From positions 1 to 9,224 of the forward strand of contig JAHJRJ010000015.1 of the NCBI GenBank assembly GCA_018830765.1: a stretch of DNA of 9,224 nt, read 5' to 3'. Both the position numbers and the translations under genes were made by a program. Positions 1 through 6,355 of this stretch are shown here, piece after piece (positions within the stretch are counted from its first letter, which is position 1; every line of letters starts with the position of its first letter). The stretch is from Bacteroidota bacterium (GTDB taxonomy: Bacteria > Bacteroidota > Ignavibacteria > UBA10030 > BY39). The notes under the pieces are model-generated. The model was given only the letters and a program-made list of their open reading frames with translations, was not told the DNA's origin and did not search any database.

Positions 1-1
1 A

Positions 2-100
2 TTTGTATTGTATCAAAACTATCCTAATCCGTTTAATCCCACAACACTTCAATCAAAGTATTTGATATTTTGGGAAAAGAAGTTACAGTATTATTTTTAA
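2..100 (+). pseudogene. 3' remnant of a secreted protein gene with type IX sorting-domain motif
   Basis: Reading from base 2, the frame gives LYQNYPNPFNPTT, the opening motif of the C-terminal sorting domain used by type IX secretion cargo in Ignavibacteria and relatives. After NPTT the expected strand of about 15 residues is missing. The next conserved block, KVFDILGKEVT, is encoded at 58-87 but in a different frame (starting at base 1 modulo 3). In the YPNPFNP frame translation instead ends at the TAA at 98-100. The rest of the usual domain (about 50 residues ending in GxYxY...KK) is absent. This suggests an internal deletion with frameshift plus loss of the 3' end. The body of the gene lies outside the window, so I cannot tell whether the protein is otherwise intact. 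A sequencing or assembly error could explain the frame change but not the missing residues. Confidence 0.6.
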
Positions 101-124
101 GATATAGCTTAGTTGTTTCACGCC

Positions 125-136
125 CGCCTTTAGGCG
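125..136. repeat. small GC hairpin CGCC-TTTA-GGCG
   Basis: CGCC and GGCG form a 4-bp stem around TTTA. It lies 6 bases before the larger palindrome at 143-163, so the two probably belong to one repeat unit. Confidence 0.5.
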
Positions 137-142
137 AGGTCT

Positions 143-163
143 CGTCCCGCCGTCGGCGGGACG
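143..163. repeat. perfect 21-bp GC-rich palindrome
   Basis: The arms CGTCCCGCCG and CGGCGGGACG are exact reverse complements separated by a single T, giving 10-bp arms with no mismatch. It is strikingly GC-rich against the AT-rich surroundings. It resembles REP-type palindromes scattered between genes. It lacks a downstream T-run on either strand, which argues against a simple terminator. Confidence 0.7.
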
Positions 164-197
164 GACAAAGAGCGCAAAGGGCTGAGTTAATACTGAG

Positions 198-319
198 ACG
201 CAAAGGTCGCAGAGATAAGATAAAGCACTAACTTCTGATGTACTCTCTGCGTACGAAGTTTATCCCGCTTACTATGTTCTTGTGACGAAAGCGGGACGCC
301 TCCTCTGCGTTCTTTGCGT
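198..319. repeat. 122-bp element bounded by imperfect 17-bp inverted repeats
   Basis: The left arm at 198-214 (ACGCAAAGGTCGCAGAG) matches the reverse complement of the right arm at 303-319 (CTCTGCGTTCTTTGCGT) at 15 of 17 positions. Partial copies of the same motif lie at 172-180 (GCGCAAAGG, left orientation) and 243-252 (CTCTCTGCGT, right orientation). Size and structure resemble a small non-autonomous element or an intergenic repeat family. No target-site duplication is obvious and no protein is encoded. Confidence 0.5.
263..296. repeat. hairpin TCCCGCTT...AAGCGGGA
   Basis: Eight-base arms at 263-270 and 289-296 are exact reverse complements around an 18-base loop. The right arm continues as GCGGGACG (291-298), an 8-mer also present in the right arm of the palindrome at 143-163 (156-163). 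The hairpin lies inside the 122-bp inverted-repeat element. Confidence 0.5.
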
Positions 320-373
320 TTAAATTTTTAAATCCCTGCGTGTAATTAATACAAATTTGTTACTACAAACTGT

Positions 374-1210
374 TCACTCTTTACTATTCACAGTTTTTAT
401 TCCCATTATTCCATCTAGATGGAAATTTCTTTCCGAGTTTGTTTTCGTGCACACTGCTGTAATAAATTGATATTTTCCATTATCGGATATCTTAATCGGG
501 GTTACTACATTTTCATAGATTTCGTATTGAAATGGAGAAAAGTACTTCAGCCACAATGATTCATTATTATTCATTGCAGTTCGTGCAGTTTCAATCCTTA
601 CATTATTCAACTGCTGCTTTATATTCCTTCTGACTAAATCACCGAATTCACTGAAGCCGTGTGCCTTGACGATTGAAATAAACGTTTGTAGTATCTTGGA
701 TGTAACTATCACATCCTCCAACGCACGATGTTTAACGGGGAAATCAAAGTTGAGCGACCGGGCGACATTTTCCTGTTTATAACTCGGTAGTCCAGATAGA
801 AATAATCGAGCAAGTTTCAAGACGTCGATATTATAATTTTGAAGTGTAGGATAGCCGGCGAGGAGAAGTTCATTATTCAAAAAAGAGAGGTCGAAAGGCG
901 TGTTATACGCTGCGATTATTCCGTTGTCCACAAACTTCAAAAAATTATCAGATATCTCGTGGAAAGTAGGCGCGTTTGCTACCATTTGCGCGCTTATCCT
1001 GTTTACTAAGTAGGCACCCATCGAGATAGGACGCTGTGGGTTTATTAACGAGTTAAACGTATCGATTACTGCCCCGCCACAAAGTTTAACGGCAGCAATT
1101 TCTAAGACTCTGTCACCATTTTCCGGATTTAAACCGGTCGTCTCAACGTCAACGACAACGAATTCTATTTGACTAATGTCAGTGTTGAATGTTGTGTTTG
1201 ATTTTTGCAA
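374..1210 (-). CDS. DnaQ-like 3'-5' exonuclease (DEDDh), possible WYL-like tail
   Basis: This 278-residue protein has an N-terminal DnaQ/epsilon-type exonuclease fold that would remove nucleotides from 3' DNA ends using two metal ions. Visible motifs are ExoI DVETTG (D21, E23), ExoII AYNTPFDLSFL (101-111, D107; Tyr replaces the common His of AHN) and ExoIII HRALEDV (H161, D166), so the DEDDh set is complete. It has no polymerase or helicase domain, so it is a stand-alone exonuclease and need not be the replicative epsilon subunit. Residues about 229-272, including YQFITAVCTKTNSERNFHLD, resemble the end of a WYL domain (inference). The start must be TTG at 1210: a TGA in the same frame lies 6 bases upstream and no ATG precedes the ExoI motif. 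It begins 2 bases after the previous stop without a Shine-Dalgarno site, so it probably relies on coupling. The stop lies within a 7-bp inverted repeat (367-396). Confidence 0.88.
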   Translation of the reverse strand: MQKSNTTFNTDISQIEFVVVDVETTGLNPENGDRVLEIAAVKLCGGAVIDTFNSLINPQRPISMGAYLVNRISAQMVANAPTFHEISDNFLKFVDNGIIAAYNTPFDLSFLNNELLLAGYPTLQNYNIDVLKLARLFLSGLPSYKQENVARSLNFDFPVKHRALEDVIVTSKILQTFISIVKAHGFSEFGDLVRRNIKQQLNNVRIETARTAMNNNESLWLKYFSPFQYEIYENVVTPIKISDNGKYQFITAVCTKTNSERNFHLDGIMGIKTVNSKE

Positions 1211-1212
1211 TT

Positions 1213-1887
1213 CTATTCAGTGATGTTAAGGTATTTATTCCAGATCAGAAACAGTTCTGCCTCTGCGCGTATGTCGCCACCGCAGTAGTGTGCGATTTCA
1301 CGAAAACGTTTTTCTCTGAATAAGTCTCCCAAATCCAAACCGGTTATCCCCTCACTTTTCGGACTTTTAATCCCGAATGCTTTACAATAAAAATCTAAGT
1401 TAAATTTTTTAACTGCACCGTAAAAAGAAAGCTGGTCTAACAAGTCACAGTGAATTTTTGTATCATATCTGTAAGGAACTAAATTACGCGAAGGAGTAAC
1501 GCCGAGTATGGCAGACCTCAGCATAACGAACGGACAATCGAACGACCTTCCGTTGAATGTAATGAATTGGTCGTAATGTTTAATAGCACTCCAGAACCAT
1601 TGGAGTATTTCCTTCTCGTCACCCGATACAAATCCCATTTTACCGTCTTCGCTCGTGTATTCTTCTTTAACGTCGGATTGGAAAAATACTTTTCCTATAT
1701 TACTATCCGGGTTGTACATACCGATGGCGATTATTTGTGCAGTCGGTGCGTAGAGGTTAAGTTGCTGAAGTGTTTGAACTCTCTTTTCTTCCGTATCTGC
1801 GAATTTGAGGAGATATTCTTGTTGCACCTCGTCGAATGTTTCGATAGGAAATGCAAGAGTTTCGATGTCGAAAACAACGCGTTTCAT
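1213..1887 (-). CDS. predicted 3'-5' exonuclease, PolB-like exonuclease family
   Basis: This 224-residue RNase H-fold protein resembles the family of predicted exonucleases related to the proofreading domain of family B polymerases (Pfam DNA_pol_B_exo2 type). Motifs seen are FDIETL (D7, E9), ITFNGRSFDCPF (N112, F116, D117) and HYCGGDI (Y201, D205), matching a DEDDy active site. An open frame extends 19 codons further upstream to 1944. However, the ATG at 1887 overlaps the recX stop as ATGA and directly precedes the KRVVFDIE strand where the family normally begins, so I choose 1887. The longer start would overlap recX by 61 bases. The position after recX suggests a role in recombination or repair, but substrate and function are not known from sequence. 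It is followed 2 bases later by a second, unrelated exonuclease. Confidence 0.88.
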   Translation of the reverse strand: MKRVVFDIETLAFPIETFDEVQQEYLLKFADTEEKRVQTLQQLNLYAPTAQIIAIGMYNPDSNIGKVFFQSDVKEEYTSEDGKMGFVSGDEKEILQWFWSAIKHYDQFITFNGRSFDCPFVMLRSAILGVTPSRNLVPYRYDTKIHCDLLDQLSFYGAVKKFNLDFYCKAFGIKSPKSEGITGLDLGDLFREKRFREIAHYCGGDIRAEAELFLIWNKYLNITE

Positions 1888-2537
1888 TCGCTGTTCTGTT
1901 GGGTCTTGAATAATTTTCTGATGACTTGTGATATTACCTCCCAAGAATAACCCCTGCGGGAGAGAAAACTTGCAAGCCGGGTTTGATTATGTTTCTCGTC
2001 GTATTTTTTTCCGCTGTCCCTATATTTTTTTAATTGTTTTCGTGCCGTCTGCAAAGCGTTTTCTTTCTCGTCTATGTCTTTATAAATTTTTTCTATTAAC
2101 TGATTGACGATTTCCTTATGGATTCCTTTTTGTAGGAGTCGCTGTTTAAGAAGAATCTTGCCTACGGATTTTCGTTTGAGTGTGTCATTTGAAAAACTCT
2201 CGGCATATTCTTGATCATTTATCAAACCGATATTCTTTAAATTTTGCATAACTGCATCGACAGCTTTTAAATTAAATTTATGTGTGGATAGTTTTTGCTT
2301 TAATTCAAATTCTGTCCTTTTACGATAGCTGAAGTACTTTAACGCCAAATCTTTAGCACGATAAAATTCATCTTGATATAACATATCGGCTAGTTTGGTT
2401 TCGGATATCGTGTCGTTTTTTTTAAGCCCAAATTTTACTACTACATCTTTATAAATTAAATACTTGTTTTCATCGTCCAATGTTAGATTGACGAATTTGG
2501 GCTTTTTTGAATTAATTTGTAGTTTTGTTACTACCAT
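1884..2537 (-). CDS. recX: RecX, regulator of RecA
   Basis: RecX binds RecA filaments and limits or tunes their activity in the cytoplasm. The 217-residue protein shows the three helical repeats of the family: about 66-116 (YRKRTEFELKQKL...LINDQEYAESF), about 123-148 (KSVGKILLKQRLLQKGI) and about 186-209 (TRLASFLSRRGYSWEVI). An N-terminal extension of roughly 60 residues, rich in Lys and Asp, precedes the repeats, as is common in long RecX proteins of Bacteroidota and Chlorobi. The ATG follows the recA stop directly (TAAATG, no spacer). The stop overlaps the next gene as ATGA. Both junctions point to translational coupling. The assignment is supported equally by motifs and by the recA neighbour. 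Confidence 0.95.
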   Translation of the reverse strand: MVVTKLQINSKKPKFVNLTLDDENKYLIYKDVVVKFGLKKNDTISETKLADMLYQDEFYRAKDLALKYFSYRKRTEFELKQKLSTHKFNLKAVDAVMQNLKNIGLINDQEYAESFSNDTLKRKSVGKILLKQRLLQKGIHKEIVNQLIEKIYKDIDEKENALQTARKQLKKYRDSGKKYDEKHNQTRLASFLSRRGYSWEVISQVIRKLFKTQQNSE

Positions 2538-3614
2538 TTAGCTTTTGGTTGTTTTTTTTGCAACATCTGGTTTTTGGGAGCTTGCGGCTGCCAGTTTCGT
2601 TTCATCTTCATCGATGAGACCTAATTTCTTTCTTAGAATTTGATCCACGTCTTTTGCAGTATTTTCGTTTTCTAAAAAGAATTTTTTTACCGCGTCACGT
2701 CCTTGTCCAATCCGCTCTTCTTTGTAAGAGAACCACGAACCGCTTTTCTGTATTATGTTGTGTTCTATCGCAGTGTCTATTAAGTCGCCTAATTTAGATA
2801 TTCCTTCATTATACAATATGTCGAATTGGGCTTCACGGAAAGGGGGAGCTACTTTGTTTTTCACAACTTTGACGCGTGTTCTGTTTCCGATCATATTCTG
2901 CCCGTCTTTGATTGCTTCGATCCGGCGTACGTCTAAGCGTATAGAAGCATAAAACTTAAGTGCATTTCCGCCTGTTGTGGTTTCGGGATTTCCGAACATC
3001 ACGCCGATTTTTTGCCTGAGCTGGTTGGTAAAGACAACGGAAGTTTTCGATTTGTTAATTGCCGCGGCGAGTTTACGCAAAGCTTGCGACATGAGCCGGG
3101 CTTGCACACCCATTGTGGGGTCGCCCATCTCACCCTCGATTTCTGCGCGCGGAGTTAATGCTGCGACAGAGTCGATGACTATCACGTCGAGCGATCCACT
3201 TCTTACTAATGTTTCAACAATCTCGAGAGCTTGTTCGCCAAATTCTGGTTGTGAAAGAAGCAGATTGTTAACGTCAACGCCGAGTCGCTTTGCATAGTTA
3301 ATATCGAGTGCATGTTCGGTATCGATGAATGCAGCCATTCCATCTCGCTTTTGAGCTTCCGCAATTATGTGTAAGCAAAGAGTGGTTTTACCAGATGCCT
3401 CCGGTCCGAAAATCTCAGTCACTCTTCCTCGAGGGTATCCGCCTATCCCTAGAGCAGCATCGAGTGAAATCGAGCCGCTTGGTATTACTTCCATTTTAAC
3501 TATCGGTTTGTCGCCAAGGCGCATTACTGCACCCTTACCGTGCTGTTTTTCGATTTGATCTATCGCAATTTTTAGAGCTTGCATGCGCGATTCTTTATTT
3601 GTTTCTACTATCAT
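2538..3614 (-). CDS. recA: RecA recombinase
   Basis: RecA is the ATP-dependent strand-exchange protein that coats single-stranded DNA, drives homologous recombination and activates the SOS response. The 358-residue protein is full length. Walker A is GPEASGKT (70-77), Walker B lies in DVIVIDSVAAL (143-153), loop L2 runs through NQLRQKIGVMFGNPETTTGG (197-216) and the family signature ALKFYASIRLD spans 218-228. The C-terminus has a short acidic patch (DEDE, 335-338) followed by a Lys-rich end. No intein is present. The ATG at 3614 is preceded by GGAGA with a 4-base spacer, the clearest ribosome site in the operon. The 41-base gap upstream is the widest within the pgsA-to-exonuclease run. I see no recognisable LexA operator in it, so any SOS control would need another site or repressor type. 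Confidence 0.99.
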   Translation of the reverse strand: MIVETNKESRMQALKIAIDQIEKQHGKGAVMRLGDKPIVKMEVIPSGSISLDAALGIGGYPRGRVTEIFGPEASGKTTLCLHIIAEAQKRDGMAAFIDTEHALDINYAKRLGVDVNNLLLSQPEFGEQALEIVETLVRSGSLDVIVIDSVAALTPRAEIEGEMGDPTMGVQARLMSQALRKLAAAINKSKTSVVFTNQLRQKIGVMFGNPETTTGGNALKFYASIRLDVRRIEAIKDGQNMIGNRTRVKVVKNKVAPPFREAQFDILYNEGISKLGDLIDTAIEHNIIQKSGSWFSYKEERIGQGRDAVKKFFLENENTAKDVDQILRKKLGLIDEDETKLAAASSQKPDVAKKTTKS

Positions 3615-3618
3615 CTTT

Positions 3619-3623
3619 TCTCC
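3619..3623 (-). promoter_or_regulatory. ribosome binding site of recA
   Basis: On the minus strand GGAGA lies four bases before the recA ATG. Most other starts in this operon have no comparable site and instead overlap the previous stop, so recA may be translated independently. Confidence 0.7.
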
Positions 3624-3655
3624 ACAAAATTTTAAGTAAAGTTAAATTGTTGTTG

Positions 3656-4054
3656 TTAAATTTTTTTGTATTTCTGAAGTAGTCCCAATACTAAACTTTT
3701 CATCTCTTCGGAGTCGAAAGGTTTTGTAAGGTAATCAGTAACACCGATTGTCTTTGCAAAATGCCTCGCGTCGTAATCGTCCAGCCCCGACATGAATACA
3801 AACGGTACGTTACGCAGTTTCGGATTATTTTTGATTTTGTCGAATAGTTCGTAGCCATTCATATCCGGCATTCTTAAATCGCTGATTATTAAGTCCGGCT
3901 TCAACTTCGACAGTTTTGTTAACGCTTTTGCCCCACTGTCAGCAGTGACGATGTTGTAGTGTTCTTCTTTTAGAACAGCTTCCATCGCTTCAAGCCAAAC
4001 ATTTTCGTCGTCAATTAAAAATAGTGTTTTGGATTTAGATTTTTTTGCAGTCAT
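3656..4054 (-). CDS. single-domain response regulator (CheY-like receiver)
   Basis: The 132-residue protein consists of one receiver domain and no output domain. The acidic pair is D15/D16 (FLIDDE), the predicted phosphoacceptor is D59 (IISDLRMPDMNGYELF), the switch residue is S89 (FMSG) and the conserved lysine is K111 (TKPF). All residues needed for phosphorylation are present. The N-terminus is Lys/Ser-rich (MTAKKSKSK). No histidine kinase is encoded in the window, so the phosphodonor and target are unknown. The gene starts by ATGA overlap with thpR and ends 41 bases before recA, which places it inside the cinA-thpR-recA cluster. That position suggests co-expression with recombination genes, but a function in repair or competence is only an inference. 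Confidence 0.95.
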   Translation of the reverse strand: MTAKKSKSKTLFLIDDENVWLEAMEAVLKEEHYNIVTADSGAKALTKLSKLKPDLIISDLRMPDMNGYELFDKIKNNPKLRNVPFVFMSGLDDYDARHFAKTIGVTDYLTKPFDSEEMKSLVLGLLQKYKKI

Positions 4055-4623
4055 TTCTTGTTACTGATTAATTTGATCGACTTTAATATCGTATATTCGG
4101 ATCCGGAAGATTTTAGAACGCTTTTCATTATTAGTATATCCCGGCATTCGGTGATTCTTGATTCAAAGTTAAGATTTTCTAATATAGGAATCAAGTTTTT
4201 AATACCAGTCTGACTTTTTACTCTTCCCAGCGTGATGTGGGGATGGAATTCTCTTTCTTCTATCTTGAATCCTAAACTTTTCAGGTCGGTGTCTAATCTT
4301 GTTTTGAGTTTTGTGAGAGAGTTTGAAACGTCATCGCATCCAATCCAGATTACACGGGGTTGCCTTTTATTCGGGAAACAGCCAAAATTACGGTATATTA
4401 ATGGAAATGTATAGATATGAGTTGATATATTTTCTGTAATTTCGATTATTTTTGACAGTAATTCTTCTTTTATCTCTCCTAAAAATTTTATCGTGATATG
4501 AAATTTATTCATCGTCTCCCAACGGACATCAGCGCCGGCCGATTTCAATTTTTGTTGAATCGTTTCAATCTCTTGTTTTATATCCGCCGGTGTATCGGTT
4601 GCGATAAATGTTCTCATAGTCAT
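4051..4623 (-). CDS. thpR: RNA 2',3'-cyclic phosphodiesterase (LigT/ThpR family)
   Basis: This 190-residue member of the 2H phosphoesterase family hydrolyses 2',3'-cyclic phosphate RNA ends and was originally described as a 2'-5' RNA ligase. The two catalytic HxT motifs are HIT at 42-44 (FHITIKFLGE) and HIT at 129-131 (FHPHITLGRV). The central FPNKRQPRVIWIG and the C-terminal SVLKSSGSEYTIL are also typical of the bacterial family, and length is normal. Two ATG codons lie close together (4623 and 4617). I choose the first because it overlaps the cinA stop as ATGA. The cinA-ligT-recA order is conserved in other bacteria such as Deinococcus, which supports the assignment. Its physiological RNA substrate is not known. 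Confidence 0.95.
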   Translation of the reverse strand: MTMRTFIATDTPADIKQEIETIQQKLKSAGADVRWETMNKFHITIKFLGEIKEELLSKIIEITENISTHIYTFPLIYRNFGCFPNKRQPRVIWIGCDDVSNSLTKLKTRLDTDLKSLGFKIEEREFHPHITLGRVKSQTGIKNLIPILENLNFESRITECRDILIMKSVLKSSGSEYTILKSIKLISNKK

Positions 4624-5864
4624 ATTTGTATTTTCAAAATAATCCTACGGATAAGCTCCATAGCCGCTTGAGAAGAGCGAATTTTTACGCGGACCCTGTC
4701 ATCACCGAAAAGGAATTTCTTCGTAATTAAATTTTTCAAATCTGCATAACCTATCCATACTAAACCGAGCGGCTTATCAGGCGTGGCGCCTGTAGGACCG
4801 GCTATACCCGTCGTTGATATTCCAATATCTGTTTTGGAAATTTCTCGAATTCCCGCTGCCATTGCTTTCGCAACCTCTTCACTAACAGCTCCGTGTTTAA
4901 TTATTAAATTTTCTGGAACGCCTAATAAATCAGTTTTCGATCTGTTGCTGTAAGTAACGATACCACGCTCGAAATATTTCGAGCTACCCGGAACGTTGGT
5001 AATCCGGTTTGCGATTAAACCACCGGTGCACGATTCGGCTACGGCGATTGTAAGATTCCTCTCTGAAAGTAACTTACCTAACACTTGTTCGATCGTTTCG
5101 TCGTCGGTGCCGTATATGTAATCGTTAGCTTTCGATCTGATTTTATTTTCGACTTCCGCTATTGCTTCCCTAACATTTTTGTATGAATCACTCGTTGCCG
5201 AAATCCTTAAACTGACTCCCGTGGGAGAGGGCAGAAAAGCTAAAGAAGCGACTTTTGTTAGTTCATCGATATCACCGATTAGTTCCGAGAGAAATGCTTC
5301 GGCAATTCCTGTAGTGCGCAGTGTGCGGTGTAAGATGATTCTTCCATTGTTAAAATTTGAAAATAATGGAAGGACAAATTCATCAATCATCTGTTTCATC
5401 TCATAAGGGATACCTGGCAGGGCGATAAAAAACTTATTATCACGCTCAAATAGCATACCGGGAGCGGTCCCGTGTTTATTAGGAATAATTTTACAGCCGT
5501 CGGGAACGTACGTTTGCTCGTCCGCCGCGGAAGTCCACTTCATATTGCGTAAGGCGAGAATTCGTTCAACATTGGCTTTTACATCTTCGTTTTTTACTAA
5601 TTCTGTATTAAAAAATTTACAAATAGTTTTCTTTGTTATGTCATCGTGAGTAGGACCCAAACCGCCGGTCGATATTATGATGTCGTTTTCAGAAAACTGC
5701 TTGATGAACGCTTGTAAAATGTCTTCCTGCGTATCTCCCACTGTCAGTATATTTTTAACTGTCACACTGATCTTATTCAACGCTTCTGCAATATATGTAG
5801 CGTTCGTGTTGACTACTTGTCCTATCAAAAGCTCGTCGCCTATTGTTATTATCGAAGCAATCAT
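4620..5864 (-). CDS. cinA: CinA family protein: competence-damage / NMN deamidase
   Basis: The 414-residue protein has the usual two-domain form. The N-terminal MoaB/MogA-like domain (about 1-170) shows ITIGDELLIGQVVNTN, STGGLGPTHDDIT (65-77) and ALPGIPYEM (148-156), and in homologues acts as an ADP-ribose pyrophosphatase. The C-terminal PncC domain (about 258-410) carries AESCTGG with the predicted catalytic S278 and TGIAGPTG (352-359), and deamidates nicotinamide mononucleotide for NAD recycling. The family is linked to competence and is often co-transcribed with recA. The start at 5864 lies 14 bases after pgpA without a clear Shine-Dalgarno sequence. The length is that of complete homologues, and no key residue is missing. 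Confidence 0.97.
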   Translation of the reverse strand: MIASIITIGDELLIGQVVNTNATYIAEALNKISVTVKNILTVGDTQEDILQAFIKQFSENDIIISTGGLGPTHDDITKKTICKFFNTELVKNEDVKANVERILALRNMKWTSAADEQTYVPDGCKIIPNKHGTAPGMLFERDNKFFIALPGIPYEMKQMIDEFVLPLFSNFNNGRIILHRTLRTTGIAEAFLSELIGDIDELTKVASLAFLPSPTGVSLRISATSDSYKNVREAIAEVENKIRSKANDYIYGTDDETIEQVLGKLLSERNLTIAVAESCTGGLIANRITNVPGSSKYFERGIVTYSNRSKTDLLGVPENLIIKHGAVSEEVAKAMAAGIREISKTDIGISTTGIAGPTGATPDKPLGLVWIGYADLKNLITKKFLFGDDRVRVKIRSSQAAMELIRRIILKIQI

Positions 5865-5878
5865 AACTTTTAGAGTTT

Positions 5879-6355
5879 CTACATCATGAAATATACAGCT
5901 ATCTGTAAAATGATATTTGTATAGACACCCGAAATTACATCATCGACCATGATACCCCAGCCGTTTTTCAATCTTTCGCTGTGTCTTGCCGGGAACGGTT
6001 TAATAATATCTAAAATCCGAAAAATAATGAATGCGCTGATGACAACGAGTGCAGTTTTTGGGAGTAAAATAAGAGCGCACCACATACCAACGATTTCATC
6101 TATGACTATAATCTGGGGGTCATCGCCAAGTTTTTCTTCTATTATCGAAGATGATATGATTCCGATTATAAAAGCAACAATTATCAACGGCAGGAAGTAA
6201 TATAAATTTTCGATACCTGGTAGTGCATAAATTAATAAACCGACCGCTGACCCGACTGTGCCGGGAGCTATTGGTGAATATCCCGAATAGAATCCCGTAG
6301 CAAAGAATTTTGCAATGAATGGAATTCTATCCGTTTGGTCGGTTTGATTTTTCAT
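5879..6355 (-). CDS. pgpA: phosphatidylglycerophosphatase A
   Basis: PgpA is a membrane phosphatase that converts phosphatidylglycerophosphate to phosphatidylglycerol, the step after PgsA. The 158-residue protein shows the family blocks GYSPIAPGTVGS (25-36), DDPQIIVIDEIVG (78-90) and FRILDIIKPFP (112-122), followed by the acidic block GIMVDDVISGVY (134-145). Hydrophobic segments lie around 34-70, 92-113 and 142-156, consistent with an integral membrane enzyme. The only ATG is at 6355, so the gene overlaps the 3' end of pgsA by 29 bases. The pairing with pgsA, in pathway order, strongly supports the call. Confidence 0.95.
   Translation of the reverse strand: MKNQTDQTDRIPFIAKFFATGFYSGYSPIAPGTVGSAVGLLIYALPGIENLYYFLPLIIVAFIIGIISSSIIEEKLGDDPQIIVIDEIVGMWCALILLPKTALVVISAFIIFRILDIIKPFPARHSERLKNGWGIMVDDVISGVYTNIILQIAVYFMM

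Larger units (their letters stand above)
101..373. other. repeat-rich non-coding stretch
   Basis: No convincing gene lies here. The stretch holds two GC-rich hairpins (125-136 and 143-163), a looser hairpin (263-296) and several copies of an ACGCAAAG/CGCAGAG motif in both orientations, described separately. A small perfect palindrome, ACAAATTTGT, sits at 350-359. No hairpin is followed by a T-run on either strand, so none is a convincing intrinsic terminator for the flanking genes, although the minus-strand operon ends just to the right at 374. Confidence 0.6.

Noticed and set aside
143..163. Palindrome as intrinsic terminator
   Set aside because: No T-run follows on either strand, and it is more than 200 bases beyond the end of the minus-strand operon.
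125..321. CRISPR array
   Set aside because: The repeats are short, in both orientations and irregularly spaced, without uniform spacers or cas genes.
367..396. Inverted repeat AAACTGT...ACAGTTT as terminator of the exonuclease gene
   Set aside because: The arms are AT-rich with a 16-base loop, the repeat overlaps the stop codon, and no T-run follows in the direction of transcription.
1567..1950. Plus-strand open frame of 127 codons
   Set aside because: It lies opposite the PolB-like exonuclease and the recX end, both of which have clear motifs. Its translation is Phe/Cys-rich with no recognisable domain.
2755..3558. Three plus-strand open frames opposite recA
   Set aside because: They are antisense to a highly conserved gene and show no family motifs or ribosome sites.
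3615..3655. SOS/LexA operator before recA
   Set aside because: I looked for a dyad such as CTG-N10-CAG or GAAC-N4-GTTC in the 41-base gap and found none. LexA sites in this lineage are poorly known, so absence is not proof.
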